From Gammaproteobacteria bacterium (GTDB lineage: Bacteria > Pseudomonadota > Gammaproteobacteria > Pseudomonadales > Azotimanducaceae_A), in the NCBI GenBank assembly GCA_028819775.1, contig JAPPKV010000370.1:1-8801 (forward strand): a stretch of DNA of 8,801 nucleotides, read 5' to 3'. The notes under the pieces are model-generated. The model saw only the letters and a list, made by a program, of their open reading frames with translations. It had not been told where the DNA came from and searched no databases. The position numbers and the translations under genes are program-made. Shown piece by piece: positions 8,763 to 8,801 of the stretch (positions are counted from its first letter, which is position 1; every line of letters begins with the position of its first letter).

Positions 8763-8801
8763 CTACATGAGCAGGCTTTCGCGTTCCTTGCTGGCGCGCC
8801 C
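8763..8801 (-). CDS. C-terminal end of a gene entering from the right edge (partial)
   Basis: On the minus strand the 36 bases from the window edge to TAG (8765-8763) are open and encode GRASKERESLLM followed by stop. A gene convergent with the M20 gene would end about 80 bases beyond its stop, a normal spacing. Twelve codons are too few to identify a product, and an open stretch this short in GC-rich DNA can be chance. Confidence 0.3.
   Translation of the reverse strand, partial: GRASKERESLLM

Overview
This is a GC-rich, densely coding bacterial chromosome segment. It is mostly housekeeping genes, with one small accessory module inserted among them. Gene families and residue patterns point to Proteobacteria, probably an uncultured or poorly sampled gammaproteobacterium. 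The supporting genes are a FemAB-like/DUF482 acyltransferase-fold protein, a proteobacterial-type CysRS with a HIGN signature, LipA, an asparaginyl-tRNA synthetase and a large M20 peptidase. This taxonomic reading is inference from sequence character, not a search result.

Layout, left to right. (1) Bases 1-1004: the C-terminal part of a flavin-dependent halogenase-like enzyme, carrying the WxWxIP signature and the GDAACFVDPLFSTGVHLA flavin motif, with a small-domain tail that looks PqqD/winged-helix-like. (2) 1047-2252: a FemAB_like (COG3146-type) protein from a probable TTG start. (3) 2301-3644: asnS. (4) 3713-4666: lipA. (5) 4690-5638, opposite strand: a two-gene module in which an 84-aa unrecognised protein overlaps a Zeta-toxin-like P-loop kinase by 20 bases. 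This looks like a toxin-antitoxin pair, convergent with lipA and divergent from cysS. (6) 5639-5867: a divergent control region containing a consensus TATAAT, a 15-codon leader ORF (METVRPMPRSCCPRC) and mutually exclusive RNA pairings ahead of cysS. (7) 5868-7271: cysS, followed 2 bases later by (8) 7274-8683: an M20 metallopeptidase, probably one operon. (9) 8763-8801, opposite strand: the last codons of a gene running in from the right.

The observation I would follow first is upstream of cysS. A nearly leaderless Cys-rich mini-ORF with tandem TGT TGT and a third TGT just before its stop is followed by competing hairpins and a C-rich, G-poor stretch. That is the architecture of a ribosome-mediated cysteine attenuator controlling cysteinyl-tRNA synthetase. 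A second theme is that several genes (asnS, lipA, the cysS leader) have a TAnnnT -10-like hexamer 6-10 bases before the ATG and no Shine-Dalgarno, suggesting leaderless mRNAs. In contrast, the toxin-antitoxin module, cysS itself and the M20 gene have visible ribosome binding sites.
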